A DNA stretch of 64,000 bases, taken from NCBI GenBank assembly GCA_002794775.1, contig NBAY01000009.1, positions 620,001 to 684,000 of the forward strand, given 5' to 3'. The stretch is from Porodaedalea pini. Taxonomy: Eukaryota > Basidiomycota > Agaricomycetes > Hymenochaetales > Hymenochaetaceae. Both the position numbers and the translations under genes were made by a program. This document shows positions 21,571 through 32,677 of this stretch, in pieces (position 1 is the first letter of the stretch; each line of letters starts with the position of its first letter). The notes beneath the pieces are model-generated. The model did not search any database, had not been told where the DNA came from, and saw nothing but the letters and a program-made list of their open reading frames with translations.

Positions 21571-22756
21571 ATGGGAAAACTGAACATAGCGCATCACAAA
21601 TCGTACCACCCGTATCGGAAGGACAACATCGAGAAGGTCCGTCGAGATGAAGAAGAGGCGCGGTTGAAGGAAGCGAAGGAGGAAGGGCGGATGACCCTCG
21701 CGGTGCGTATACAACGTTTTGCTTTCATATTCACAGTATGTATGCTTATTGAGCTCTAGGACTCAGAAGCGCGGATAGCGTTGCTCAGAGAGCGTGCAAG
21801 CGCCACAACTTCTTCAAAATCAAAGCGTAGAGAAGATGACAAACGCGAACGGGAGCTCCTCGAACAAGCTACGAACGCTGATGCACGACGTGAAGCGCTT
21901 GCCCCTGCATCTTCATCATTAACTTCTTTAGGAAGCGGGAAGCATATCAATCTGTTTGAGGAACTTGAGCAGGTGTGTCTACATTTTTGAACTTATATTG
22001 GGTTGTAGCTCATAATTAACACTGTAAAGGGCTCTGCAACTTCCGCCCTCGCGACGTCTCGGGAACTTGAGAAGCTCAGGAAGGGTAAAGGGAAGGAAAC
22101 TGCTGAGACAGAGAAGGGCGTTCCGCTAGCTCCGAGCGCAAAGGACCTGAAGCCCTGGTATTCGGAAAAGAAGAAAGATCACGACAGGGCTGATGATGAC
22201 ATAGAACGGTGAGTTAATTCTGCATGTTTCGTTAACAAAATCACCACTAGACAGTTATGTTTTCTACGTCAGTACGCGTGACCTATCTCACAAGTCACGC
22301 TCGGACCCCCTAACAGCAATCCAACGCGAGCTAGCCACACGTTTCCCTCCCGCTCAGCCTACAAATCACACAAACTCCTACCGTGAGCGAACATGGGGCG
22401 CACCTCCTTCTCTTCCCCATCGTTCCACAGAACCCTCTCAAGCACCTACAAAGTCAGGCCCAGACCGCGCCGCTCGCGAAGCGCGTGAATCGTCCGAGCG
22501 TGCGCGCGCTCAAGCGCTGAAAGCGCAGAGACTGCGTGAGGCAGCGGGAAGCGCGACGCCGTCGACCGTGCGCGGTGACGATGACGCCTTTATGTATGGA
22601 GATCAATTTCATTCGAGGGAGGTTGCGGAGGCGCATCGGCGCCGGGAGTATGCCGATGTGAGGGAGAGGGCGTGGGGTGGAGAGCGGTCGCGGGGGCGGG
22701 GAAGAGATGACTGGGGAGAGGATCGGAGACGAATCGATCGAGGAAGTTACCGCTGA
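21571..22756 (+). CDS. CIR-N domain protein, LENG1-like
   Basis: A small nuclear protein related to LENG1, with the CIR N-terminal domain that is also found in splicing factors such as CWC25. The start gives MGKLNIAHHKSYHPYRKDN, then IEKVRRDEEEARLKEAKEE, the conserved basic/acidic helix. After the first intron (about 21702-21760) come DSEARIALLRERA and HINLFEELEQ, the second conserved LENG1 block. Further exons give LKPWYSEKKKDHDRADDD and a Pro/Arg/Ser-rich tail with SHKSRSDPLTAIQRELA and a basic end (DRRRIDRGSYR). Three introns are clear. A role in pre-mRNA splicing is inferred from the domain. CWC25 itself is less likely because its start is different (KKSWHP type). Confidence 0.85.
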
Positions 22757-23502
22757 TGCGTTAAGTTGTACCTCGTCGTGATTGTTTGCATTCAGGCTCA
22801 GAGCTTTCATGAAGGGTGGCCTATGTATTTTGTTGTTGCACCGAAGCTTCAAGCGGAAGCTTTCTGGTGCACAGATGGAACAATGTCGTAGTTCCGTGAG
22901 GTGATCTTTCTCATATATACTCGTGTATCAACTATAAGCTGACTTTGTTCACAGTTATTGCTTGAGATGAGAGCTTGCAGCGCCCGTCTTATCATCTCGA
23001 CCATGTCTTCAGACATATCGCTCTTGGTCAAGGTCACTTCACAATTTTACTAGTACAGTGGCTCTCTCTGCTGTACATGGATGCTAGAGCAATTTACAAA
23101 ATATACCATGGTTTTGACTGACACCAGTGGGCGAAGCACAAGGGAAGGTTGGGCTTGAGGCATTCAAGGACAGCGCGACAGTTATTGAACTGAAAGCCAC
23201 GAGGGCTTTTCTCGCAGTGTTCTTGATGGAGAGTACTTACATTCATTCGCTCTTACCTAAAATGTTTCTACCAGACTGGCTATTTATTCTCTATTAAGTG
23301 CCGAACGTTCAACCGCAAGTCGTCGTTTACTTAGCTCAAGTCGAAATCAAATGACCGACTCGAGAGGATCGACGCCCATATTATTTACGTAACCCATTTT
23401 TCGGCCGATGCTATATTTTTTTTTCGCACTTTCATTTGACTCGACCAGACACCATTTTGCTGTCCAGTCCGCCCTTCTCCTCTTCTAATCTTCTTCGTAC
23501 CA
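22757..23502. other. Intergenic, 3' end and ILV5 promoter
   Basis: About 750 bases between two plus-strand genes. No gene is seen. A T-run at 23410-23417 and a pyrimidine-rich stretch lie just before the ILV5 start, as is common in strongly expressed fungal genes. Confidence 0.5.
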
Positions 23503-24916
23503 ATGGCCTCAATTGCCTCTCGTTCTGCATCCAACGCTGTCCGTGCTGCTGCACGTAGCGCTCCCCGCAGTGCGGCCGCGGTCTCGCGCAATGCTGCCAG
23601 GTCTTTCTCGGTCGTTGCTCGTGCTGCAAAGCCCACACACAAGGCTGCCACGTCTGTTCAGGTATTTGCGTCTTATAGTAGAGTCCTTGAAATTTTATTG
23701 ACTGTACATTGATACTGTTCTTGCAGGCTCGCGGCGTAAAAACATTAAGCTTTGCTGGTGTTGAGGAGAAGGTGTACGAGCGCTCCGACTGGCCGCTCCC
23801 CAAGCTCCAGGAGTACTTCAAGAACGACACGCTCGCACTCATTGGATACGGTTCGCAGGGCCATGGCCAGGGCCTGAATGCACGCGACAACGGTCTCAAC
23901 GTCATCGTCGGTGTCCGCAAGGATGGCGAGAGTTGGAGGCAGGCGCAGGAGGACGGCTGGGTCCCCGGGGAGACCCTCTTCCCCATCGAGGAAGCCATTA
24001 ACCGCGGCACGATCATCATGAACCTCCTCTCTGACGCTGCACAGAGCCAGACTTGGCCGACGATCGCGCCCCTCATCACCAAGGGCAAGACGCTCTATTT
24101 CTCACACGGCTTCTCCGTCGTGTACAAGGATCTCACGAAGGTTATTCCTCCTAAGGACGTTGATGTTATCCTCGTCGCGCCCAAAGGCTCTGGCCGCACG
24201 GTCCGTACGCTTTTCAAGGAGGGCCGCGGTATCAACTCGTCGGTTGCTGTCTTCCAGGACGTGACCGGCAAGGCCCTCGAGAAAGCTACTGCTATTGGTG
24301 TCGGTGTCGGCTCCGGCTACATGTACGAGACCACCTTCGAGAAGGAAGTCTACTCTGACTTGTATGGCGAGCGTGGTGTCCTCATGGGTGGAATCCGTAC
24401 GTTAGTTTTCTAATCTTTACCTTTCATGTTATTTAATGGTGACTTCAGAGGGTATGTTCCTTGCTCAGTACAAGGTCCTCCGCGCGAACGGCCACTCCCC
24501 TTCGGAGGCATTCAACGAGACTGTCGAGGAGGCGACGCAGTCGCTCTTCCCGCTTATTGGTGAGAAGGGCATGGACTACATGTACAATGCGTGTTCGACG
24601 ACCGCACGCCGCGGTGCGCTCGACTGGGCACCGATTTTCGAGGCTGCCAACAGGCCCGTGTTTGAGAAGCTCTACGAGAGCGTGAAGAACGGCACAGAGA
24701 CGAAGAACTCGCTTGAGTTCAATGGCCGCAAGACGTACCGTGAGGACCTTGCAAAGGAGCTCAAGGAGATTGATGAGCAGGAGATCTGGGTTGCTGGTAT
24801 GTTTCTGTTTTGCTTTTGTTCTGTTTTGCGTAAATCGAGTCCTTCAATAACGTCTTAATGCTCACCGTGACTTTCCAGGCAAGACTGTCCGCTCCCTGCG
24901 CCCCGACGCCAAGTAG
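23503..24916 (+). CDS. ILV5: Ketol-acid reductoisomerase, mitochondrial
   Basis: Second step of valine, leucine and isoleucine synthesis: NADPH- and Mg-dependent isomerisation and reduction of acetolactate or acetohydroxybutyrate in the mitochondrial matrix. The first exon is an Arg/Ala/Ser-rich presequence (MASIASRSASNAVRAAARSA). After the intron the mature enzyme has LIGYGSQGHGQGLNARDNG (NADPH-binding Rossmann loop), LYFSHGFSVVY, VAPKGSGRTVR and DLYGERGVLMGGI with the Mg-binding Asp and Glu. Then come EKGMDYMYNACSTTARRGAL and the end KTVRSLRPDAK. Introns: about 23663-23726, 24400-24449 and 24798-24878. Length, about 400 residues, is normal for fungal class I enzymes. Codon use is strongly biased to C/G third bases, as in highly expressed genes. 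Confidence 0.97.
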
Positions 24917-25456
24917 TAAATGTCTTATGGCGGTCGACGTTCATCCCAAAAGAGATCACTCATTCTTTGAGACAGGTCTCAACAGTTATTTGTTCTACTC
25001 TTACGCGTATAGATTGGCTTTGATGCTCGTATTGCTTTATATCTCTTGCACATGTACATGTATCTTCGGAGGAATATTGCTCAATGGCATGCTCGAAAAA
25101 TAAAAGACACGCAATAAAAATGAGATGCGCGTGCACCGTCGATCCCTGCTAAGCAGGCGATATGCGTCAGTACTAGTGGTATGACCAGTTTGTTCCGAGT
25201 CTCGTTCTCTGCTCGCCCATCACCCTGCTCTTGAAGACGATGTATGCTGCCCGCTTCGGCATAAGAGCATCTCTCTGTAAGGGCTCTTTGCAAGCAAATG
25301 TGAGACTCGTTGGTTCTAAGGCGTGTGGACCGTTCGTACGTTTATGATTCCATGTACTGAAAAAACCCTTGTCTTACATAGAGCGCGAGCCTGTCACTGG
25401 CACAAACTCTCATACACACAAGTCCATCGCAATCCAGCTCGAAATGTAAGAGAGGT
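24917..25456. other. Convergent-free gap before trimethyllysine dioxygenase
   Basis: About 540 bases with the ILV5 3' end and the promoter and missing first exon of the next gene. A candidate first Met is at 25347, but its frame is one base off the next coding stretch. Confidence 0.45.
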
Positions 25457-27341
25457 GTGCGATTCGTATCGACAGCGACGTCGCACAAGCCGGACTTGGA
25501 GCCATACTTCGCTAGCGGGCAGCTTAAGAACACCAAGACGAACACGACCCCGGAGTCGGCGCCCAACCCGGCGTCGGCACTTCCCTTCGTGAAGGCGGAC
25601 GAGAAGAAGGCATATGTTGGCTGGGACCCGCTTACTTGGTCACGATAGTGCGTTCTTGAATCCTGTCTTGTTTCCACTTTTCTCTGATATACGCATCGGT
25701 TTCGGATGTGTCTTGGGTGTGCAGCCATAACTTCTGGCTGAGAGACCATTGCCGGTGTCCAGAATGTTTCCACCAGATCACTAAGCAGCGGTTAGTGAAC
25801 ACTTTCGATGTGAGTTGTGCTACGTCCTTGGACTGTTTCTCTCGTGTGTGCTGAAGAAAACGCCGCCTGTTTAGATACCTCCAGATGTCCAGCCCACGAA
25901 CGTCGAGGCGACGGCGGACGGCTTGAAACTGACTTGTGCGTCCTTCTTCCGTATGTCATTGCAGACAAGCTGATGTCACTCCAGGGCACTCCTCATCGAA
26001 ACCGCATACATCCATCTATCCTTGGAACTGGCTAAAATGGCACTCACATGAGCCCGTCCCGCTGCAGCCTGGCGAGGAACCTCCTTTCCAACCACTCGAG
26101 TAAGCTGTTCCTCTATCTCCTCACTCATATTGGACGTTCACCAACATCGCACCTGGCTTAGGAAAGTCCTCTGGGGCGCGAAGATCGTTCAAGACCCGCC
26201 GACGGTCGCGCACGACTATGTCATGGGCGAGGACCGCGGGCTGTGGAAGCTGTTGAAGAAGATTGTGCGCTGATCTGCATCTATCGCTCTTGAGAGCTGA
26301 AGTACGGGCAGATGAACTGAGAAATGAAACGGGATAGGACACATTTGGGTTTTGCTTCGTGCAGGGCGTTGAGGCAACCCCCGAGGCAACGGAGCGGCTT
26401 ACTCTTCGGATTGCGAATATCCGGCAGACGCAGTGTAAAGATTCTCAAATCTACTTTCGGCTTCTCCTCTGATACTGAAAATTTACAGATGGCGCGTTCT
26501 GGGATTTCACCTCCGACCTCGCAAAGGGCGACACCGCTTACACGACACTCGCACTCGGCGCACACACAGACACAACATATTTCGTGTGTCCATTCCGATG
26601 CGCTTTCTTGTAACCTCCTCCTTGACATCCGCATTTTCATCTAGACCGATCCGTGCGGACTCCAGCTCTTCCATCTTCTCTCTCATACAGACGGACATGG
26701 CGGTGAGACGCTACTTGTCGACGGCTTCTACGCGGCATCGCTCCTCAAGGAGCTACATCCGGAGGCCTATAACACGCTCGCCTCTGTGCGTGTCCCCACT
26801 CATGCTGCCGGAGAGCCGGACGAGCTCTACCGCCCCACGCCGTCTGCAGGATACCCGATCCTCAACCTCGATCCGCAGAGTGGTAAGCTCTTTCAGGTGA
26901 GGTATAATAATGATGACCGGAGTGCGATGCGTGAGATTAGCTCTGAGGAATTGGAGAAATGGTATGTTTTTGTTCAGGCAGCGGGTGCGGTAATGAGTGG
27001 CCATATTTTTTGTCTCATCGTTTTAGGTATGACGCCCTGCGTCTGTGGGATCAGACGCTCAAGAGCGCAGACTCGGAATATTGGGTACAGCTCAGTCCCG
27101 GGACAGCCGTCGGTACGTTCAGGAACATCCTTCTCTTCTTGTTATTGAACTTTTGCCCTTGTCAGTTGTCGACAACCACCGTGTTCTGCACGGACGCTCA
27201 GCCTTCGACGGCAAGCGTCGGATGTGCGGAGCGTACATCGGGATGGACGACTTCCGCTCAAAGTTGTCTGTGTTGACGGAGAGATTTGCTGGAGGCGCGG
27301 GAAAAGAACCGGGGAGGAGCAATTGGAGCCCATTCTTCTGA
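25457..27341 (+). CDS. TMLH: Trimethyllysine dioxygenase (5' end unresolved)
   Basis: An Fe(II)/2-oxoglutarate dioxygenase that hydroxylates N6-trimethyllysine, first step of carnitine synthesis, usually in mitochondria. The N-terminal zinc-binding domain reads HNFWLRDHCRCPECFHQ, then TKQRLVNTFD. After introns come WNWLKWHSHEP, KVLWGAKIVQDPPTVAHDYV, the iron ligands in GAHTDTTYF (His-x-Asp), LLSHTDGHGGETLLVDGFYA, and the distal His in DNHRVLHGRSAF. The 2-oxoglutarate Arg is in KRRMCGAYIGMDDF. The end is GRSNWSPFF with the stop at 27339-27341. The tail RRMCGAYIGMDDF matches trimethyllysine dioxygenase better than butyrobetaine dioxygenase. The ATG was not found: the frame is open upstream of 25457 (RFVSTATSHKP looks like the end of a mitochondrial presequence) but holds no Met, so a 5' exon or a base error is missing. 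At least eight introns. Confidence 0.88.
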
Positions 27342-27539
27342 GAGGCTCCCAGACAATTTCCTTCTTTATTTAAGGACCAGAATCTATTCTTGGATACGGC
27401 TTTGCAACATCATGTACAGTACCTATACTGCAATAACAATTATGCATCCTTACTCAACGAATAACGCATGAAAGAAGAAATGGACATTAATGATACAAGA
27501 CAAACATACTTCTCCAGATACAAAGTAGATGCTGGCGCC

Positions 27540-29781
27540 TCAAGCCTGAGGACCCTCCTTGATAGATTTGAGCACATATCCTTCCAAACCTCCGCACAAC
27601 CACAGTTCTTGTACACTCGCACCGACCGGACGAACAGTGTATGCCTTCGTCGACTCATCCGCACGGGTGATGACAACTTTCCCGCTCGCCATCTCGACCT
27701 CGATATCGAACTTCGGCAGGACGGTCAACTCACCGCCGATACCACCCGCACCGCGCTTCGCATCCTTGGCAAACTCGCGCGTGAGGTCCGCGACAAGCGC
27801 TGGGCATTCCATGCACACGAGTCCATTGTTGATCGCGTTGCGCTTGAAGATGTCGCCGAAGGAGCCCGCGACGACGAGCGGCACGCCCGCTGCCTTGAGC
27901 GCCGTCGCAGCTTGCTCGCGTGACGAACCCGTGCCGAAGTTATACCCGGACACGAGCACGATGCCCCTTTTCACGTCCGCATTGGCGGAGTTAGTGCTGC
28001 CCTTCTGCAGCGCTGCGATGGTGCTTGCGAAGGATGAATCGTAGTTCTCCATGACGACTTGCGCCTGTCGTTCCAGGGTAATGTCGTCTTCGTAGGTGTA
28101 CTTCCCAGGGTAAATACCATCAGTGTTGAGGTTGTCTTGCGGAGCAAAGACGAGCGGTCCTGAAAACTTGCTGGGAAAGCCCGGAAGAAGAGGCTCGTTA
28201 GTGGTTTCCGCGCTGATGTCTGCGTTTAAAGCCTCGGGCATATCTTCAATCGTGAATGTCGGCGTCCTGCTCGATGGGAGCCGCGACGGGTCAAGCGAGT
28301 CCGGACCACAGATGAAACCCTTGGCAGCACTTGCTGCAACGACAGCAGGACTGGCAAGGTATGCTAAAGCCTTCGGATGACCCATCCGTCCCTTGTAGTT
28401 CCTGTTCGTAGCACTGATACCAACCTGGCCTTCCTCCAAAAGACCGGTCCCCAGTCCTATGCAGGGCCCGCAACCAGCTGGCAGCACCTTGGCACCTGCA
28501 GAGACGAGTGTATCCCAGTCACCGCGCTTCTCTGATTCCTGTTGTACTACCGAACTCGCCGCGGCGATGTAGAACTCAACTCCGGGTGCGACCTTGCGTC
28601 CCTTCATTACCTCTGCAGCAGCGGCGATGTCGGAAGTGCGGGAATTTGTACAGCTGACTAAATATGCCTTCTGAATAGCGATGCCCTTGATTCGAGATCG
28701 GGTAACGGGGTGGACACCTTCACGCTATTCGGGCCTGAAACATGAGGAGCAAGAGTCGAGAGGTCGAAGACAAGATGTGAAGAGTACGAGGCGCCGAGGT
28801 CCGAACGGAGTGTTGCAGCTTTCAGCGCGTCCAGTCGGCGCTTGTTCAATCGCGGGTGCTCAGGCGGCGCCGGGATAGAAGATGCTAATCCAGACGCGAA
28901 AGTACGGAATTCAAGCTTCTTCAGTATGCTATCGTACCAGTTGAGCAGAACGTCGTCGACCGGAAAGATACCAACGAGTGCACCCCATTCCGTTGTCATA
29001 TTAGAGATGGTCAATCTATCATCCACAGACAGGCATGAGACGCCGCTGCCCGTGAACTCGATTGCGGCATTTAACACCTCATCCTTGTTAAATGATCCAC
29101 AAAGAGCAACAATCACGTCTTTGCCTGTGACGCCGGGAGCGAGTGATCCTCTCAGTTCAACATTGACCATCCGTGGTACCTGCCACCACGTCTTTCCTGT
29201 TGCCCAAATGGCTGCAGCGTCTGTACGCACGATCGGCGTTCCAACGCAACCAACACCTCCATACATGTTGCTATGGCTGTCACTGGCAACGGTCAGTGTC
29301 TGCGGGAATGCGTATCCCTCTTCGACGAGGACCTGATGCCCGATACCACGCCCAGCAGGATAGAAATCAACGCCATGCTTGCGCGCGAATGCTTCAATCG
29401 ACGCGTACTTCGACAAGTTCTTCGCAGACTTGTTTTGCACGTCATGATCCAGGGTAAACACAGGCTGCTTCTGGTTGTGTATTCGAGTTGCGCCAATGGA
29501 GTTGAATCTATAACGTTGTCAGTAAATGAATCAGGACATTCGATCATGGACACGCACTTCGAAATGACGGGACCAGTGTTGTCATGAGTCATCACATGTT
29601 CTGGCCTGATCATCACATAGTCTCCTGCTCTGACTATCTTTTCGGGAGCAAGGCCTACCGCATATTTTTGAACAACCTTTTCAACGACTGTCTGGGGAAT
29701 GCGTCTCTGCTCAGTGCTTGCAGCCGTGGCAAGATGACGGCGAAACGATTTCGCCCAGCAGGCAGGACGAGCGTAATGCAT
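27540..29781 (-). CDS. LYS4: Homoaconitase, mitochondrial (one-base frame break)
   Basis: Fourth-step enzyme of the fungal alpha-aminoadipate route to lysine, an aconitase-family 4Fe-4S protein in the mitochondrial matrix. Exon 1 (29781 to about 29558) starts with a presequence ([20 protein letters not shown]). After a short intron to about 29510 the frame runs as [59 protein letters not shown]. The cluster cysteines are in [14 protein letters not shown] and [12 protein letters not shown]. The swivel domain has [20 protein letters not shown] and [14 protein letters not shown]. At 28684-28689 the frame must change by one base between LPDLES and [12 protein letters not shown]; one A or G is missing in an AAGGG run. 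Apart from that the gene is complete, ending in SIKEGPQA. It converges with the dioxygenase gene, 198 bases away. Confidence 0.96.
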
Positions 29782-30342
29782 AAGATGTAAGCTGTTCAGT
29801 TATTTTTCAAGTACAGATCATGCGAGCAGAACAAGGAGAAGTAGCGGCAAAGTGAAGCAGCTTAGGCTTGAGCACAAAAAAGTGAAGTCTGTCAAACCTT
29901 GACCTCTGTCGATCATTTCCTGTTCCGTCAATGTTACTCTCATTGTCTCAACTGAGTTTTGCCTTCTACTTCGATCATCTGTAATGCGTTTACTGGACAT
30001 CTGAGTATGGTACTATTTGTTGACTTTTTTTAACGTGATGATCTTCATCTTGGTCACTGCTGGGAGTTGTATCAACAACTTTTTTCGAGGCCGAAACTGA
30101 TGTCACGGTGTCTACTAGAAAATAACTTTTGCTCTGCATCAGTCTGCAAGTCGTGTAGAGATTTCTACTCAAATGAGGGCCCCGACGAAAGGGGCCCTTC
30201 TGTGCTTACTAGTACTCTCAATTATTCTTCTCTTATAAGTCACGCCATGCGATTCAGTATCTGAAGCCGTTTTACTACCTGTCCTTGACTCTATTGTCAT
30301 CTCTCCAAGTCTAGGCTTCTTCAACCATCCCGCACAAAGAGA
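29782..30342. other. Divergent promoter, LYS4 and DUF6533 B
   Basis: No gene. The part from about 30030 on is repeated at 32349 and upstream of DUF6533 C. A TATA-like CTTATAAG lies at 30232-30239, about 105 bases before the DUF6533 B start. Confidence 0.55.
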
Positions 30343-32015
30343 ATGGACCCTCTACAATTGCTAAACGAAAAAGGAGAAGAGGCTGTTATTTGGCGTGTAT
30401 GTTCTTCAAATACGTATTTCTTGGATCATGTCTGACCGCAATCTATCTGCGCGGTGGGCAGTATATTATTGGTCAGTCTGTGCAAGACTCTTACTTATTT
30501 ACCCATCAATTTTAGATCTAACCAATTGTAACCTATCAAGTTGCTACTCTGTCTCTCTTGGCGAGTTTCTCTCTTCTCCTCTCATTTGTAAAACTTAACT
30601 TTTTGGAAGGTTTACGAATACCTGATAACTATCGACGGGGAGGTATGACTTTCGAGTGACGAGCAAGCTTCTCCGTCTGATCGTTTCCAATAGGTTACCC
30701 TCATATGGTCGTCTCAGTGTTCTTTGCCGAAAATGCTATTTTTTCTAAACCGATACCTGCCGATAGTCGCAGTTTCGATCTCGGCGCGTAGTAAGTACAG
30801 TATATCTTCAGACAATAGGCGGCATTCCGATTTCTGTTCGCTCACAAAAATGATGCTACTTCAGTGCTCGTTACTGATACGGGCTGTAAGACACTCCTCA
30901 TAACTACAAGTAGTAAGTCTAATTATCAAGTGGCGATGCACTTATACTCACAAACCGTTTCTTCAGCACTGGCATGCTCTTGCTATATTTTTGCTGAAGG
31001 TGAGCTGATTGTATCAATGAAAAGGCTCGTAATCGGACGATGACGCGGGTGTAGCGACGCTCTTCATTCGAGTGTACGCAATATGGGAACGTAAACGGAC
31101 AATTCTTATCTTGTTGTCTGTCATTTTTGCAGTAAGTTCACCAGCTTCTCAGTCGATAAGATCTTATGGCTCAATTACCTAACCTGTCAAAGGGGGCCAT
31201 CGCTGGCGTTTATTCTACGACGGCACTATTTCTTGCGTCCACTGCCGGTGAGGAGGGTTTCTACGCTGACTTAATTACTAATAAACTTCGATACATCAGC
31301 TTCGCCGATCCGGTTGTTCCACTTTGGATGTTTCATAGTAACCTCGAGCCGCATAATTTGGGTAGCACTCGTTATTCTTGTCTGTTGCGAGACAGGTTTG
31401 TGCTACAATTTTGTTTTATAACCGGATACATGCTTATTGAGATTTTCTGCTTCAATAAGCCGCACTCAGCCTTCTATTGATCAGGGCCTTCTTTTACCGT
31501 AGGCAATTCCGGTGTCCTTTTTAACTGATAACTAAAGACTAGCAGGTCGCAACGCGAATTCCGTAAGCGCGCTCATGAAAACAATGCTAACTGATGGTTT
31601 GTGCTTTGACCACTTTGTGAAGTCCGAAGCTGAATAATTGTGTTTATAAAGGAACAATGTACTACGTGTGCATACTCTGTAAGCCATGTATCAATAACAC
31701 ACGGTCGGTAAGGTTGACAAAGGCATTGAAACTTAGTGACCTCGACCGCAAACATGCTCGTGCTTCGCCTAGAAGATGTACGAATCGTTATAATTTTCTC
31801 TTAAAAACACGGAGCTAACACTCTTGCAGGACACTCTGGATTGCATTTTCCTTGTGTGAGTCCATGTCATTCCATCATCATAAGTAACCTAAGGCTAAAG
31901 AATAATCTAAAGGCCGCAGAGTGTCCTGCATAGTATCCTGTGCAATCGTCTTCTGTTGCGAATTCGCGACGTGGGTAGCTCTGCTAAAGTTCTCGTGCAT
32001 CGCATGCCTCAATAG
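30343..32015 (+). CDS. DUF6533 multipass membrane protein, copy B
   Basis: Same family as copy A, function unknown. Exon 1 (30343-30396) gives MDPLQLLNEKGEEAVIWR. The micro-exons are 10 nt (30462-30471), 20 nt (30541-30560) and 33 nt (30610-30642), together YIIVATLSLLVYEYLITIDGE. The intron after the 20-nt exon starts with GC (TTG/GCGAGT). Then VTLIWSSQCSLPKMLFFLNR, VATLFIRVYAIWERKRTILI, GAIAGVYSTTALFLASTA, HFGCFIVTSSRIIWVALVIL, VSALMKTMLTDG, GTMYYVCILS, TANMLVLRLEDVR and the last exon PQSVLHSILCNRLLLRIRD. The stop is at 32013-32015. Several exon joints in the second half were read from similarity to copy C and are approximate. No stop inside an exon was seen, so the gene may be active. Confidence 0.82.
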
Positions 32016-32677
32016 TTCCAGTTGTCTTGAAACTCTCCTGTTTTCGGCCCTCATCTCTTTTCTCCTGACGGTACTCCTCCTCTCCTTTCACGTACGCTGA
32101 CTATACGGCGATACTTACCTTAGTACCCGTACCGCTGAAGCAGCAGCAGAACAAAGTGGAATATGCATGTATTATTGTATATGATTGGCCGTCTCCGCCG
32201 ATCATCTCTTTCTGTCAATATTAATGCCGATCTCGGCTAAGCCGCCTAGTGCCAGTGGCTTTGTCCGAGTCTTTTGCACCATTAACATTGTAACAGACAA
32301 CGACCAGCCAACTATGCAACTGAGCTCGTTTCCCTACGCTGATTCTCCAACGTGATGATCTCTGTCCTGATCACTGTTTGAAGATGCATCATCAGCTCTC
32401 TACGACGTGCGATGGCAACTCCGTCTTCTACTATATGAAATGTTAACTCTGAATCATGGCTGGAAGATAGACAAAGGATTCTATCCTAGTATATGCCTTA
32501 GCGCTCCCCACAAGACCGCTCTCCGTGCTTAATCACCCTTCTCTTATAAGTTGCGCCGTGCGATTCAGTATTTGAAGTCATTTTATCTGCTCTCAAGTTC
32601 CACCTACTCTCACTCCTCGAGTCAATCTCTTTCATTGTCGTTTCTTCAGGCTTCATCCACCGACCCGTTGAAAGAAA
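32016..32677. other. Intergenic between DUF6533 B and C
   Basis: No gene. The part after about 32349 is the duplicated promoter, including CTTATAAG at 32543-32550 and the adjoining CGCCGTGCGATTCAGTAT, which differs by a few bases from the copy upstream of gene B. Confidence 0.55.

Noticed and set aside
25347..25592. Separate small gene starting at MIPCTEKTLVLHRARAC
   Set aside because: It overlaps the conserved start of the dioxygenase in another frame. At most it is the displaced 5' part of that gene.
27468..28044. Plus-strand open frames opposite homoaconitase
   Set aside because: Complementary frames to a highly biased exon, without recognisable motifs.
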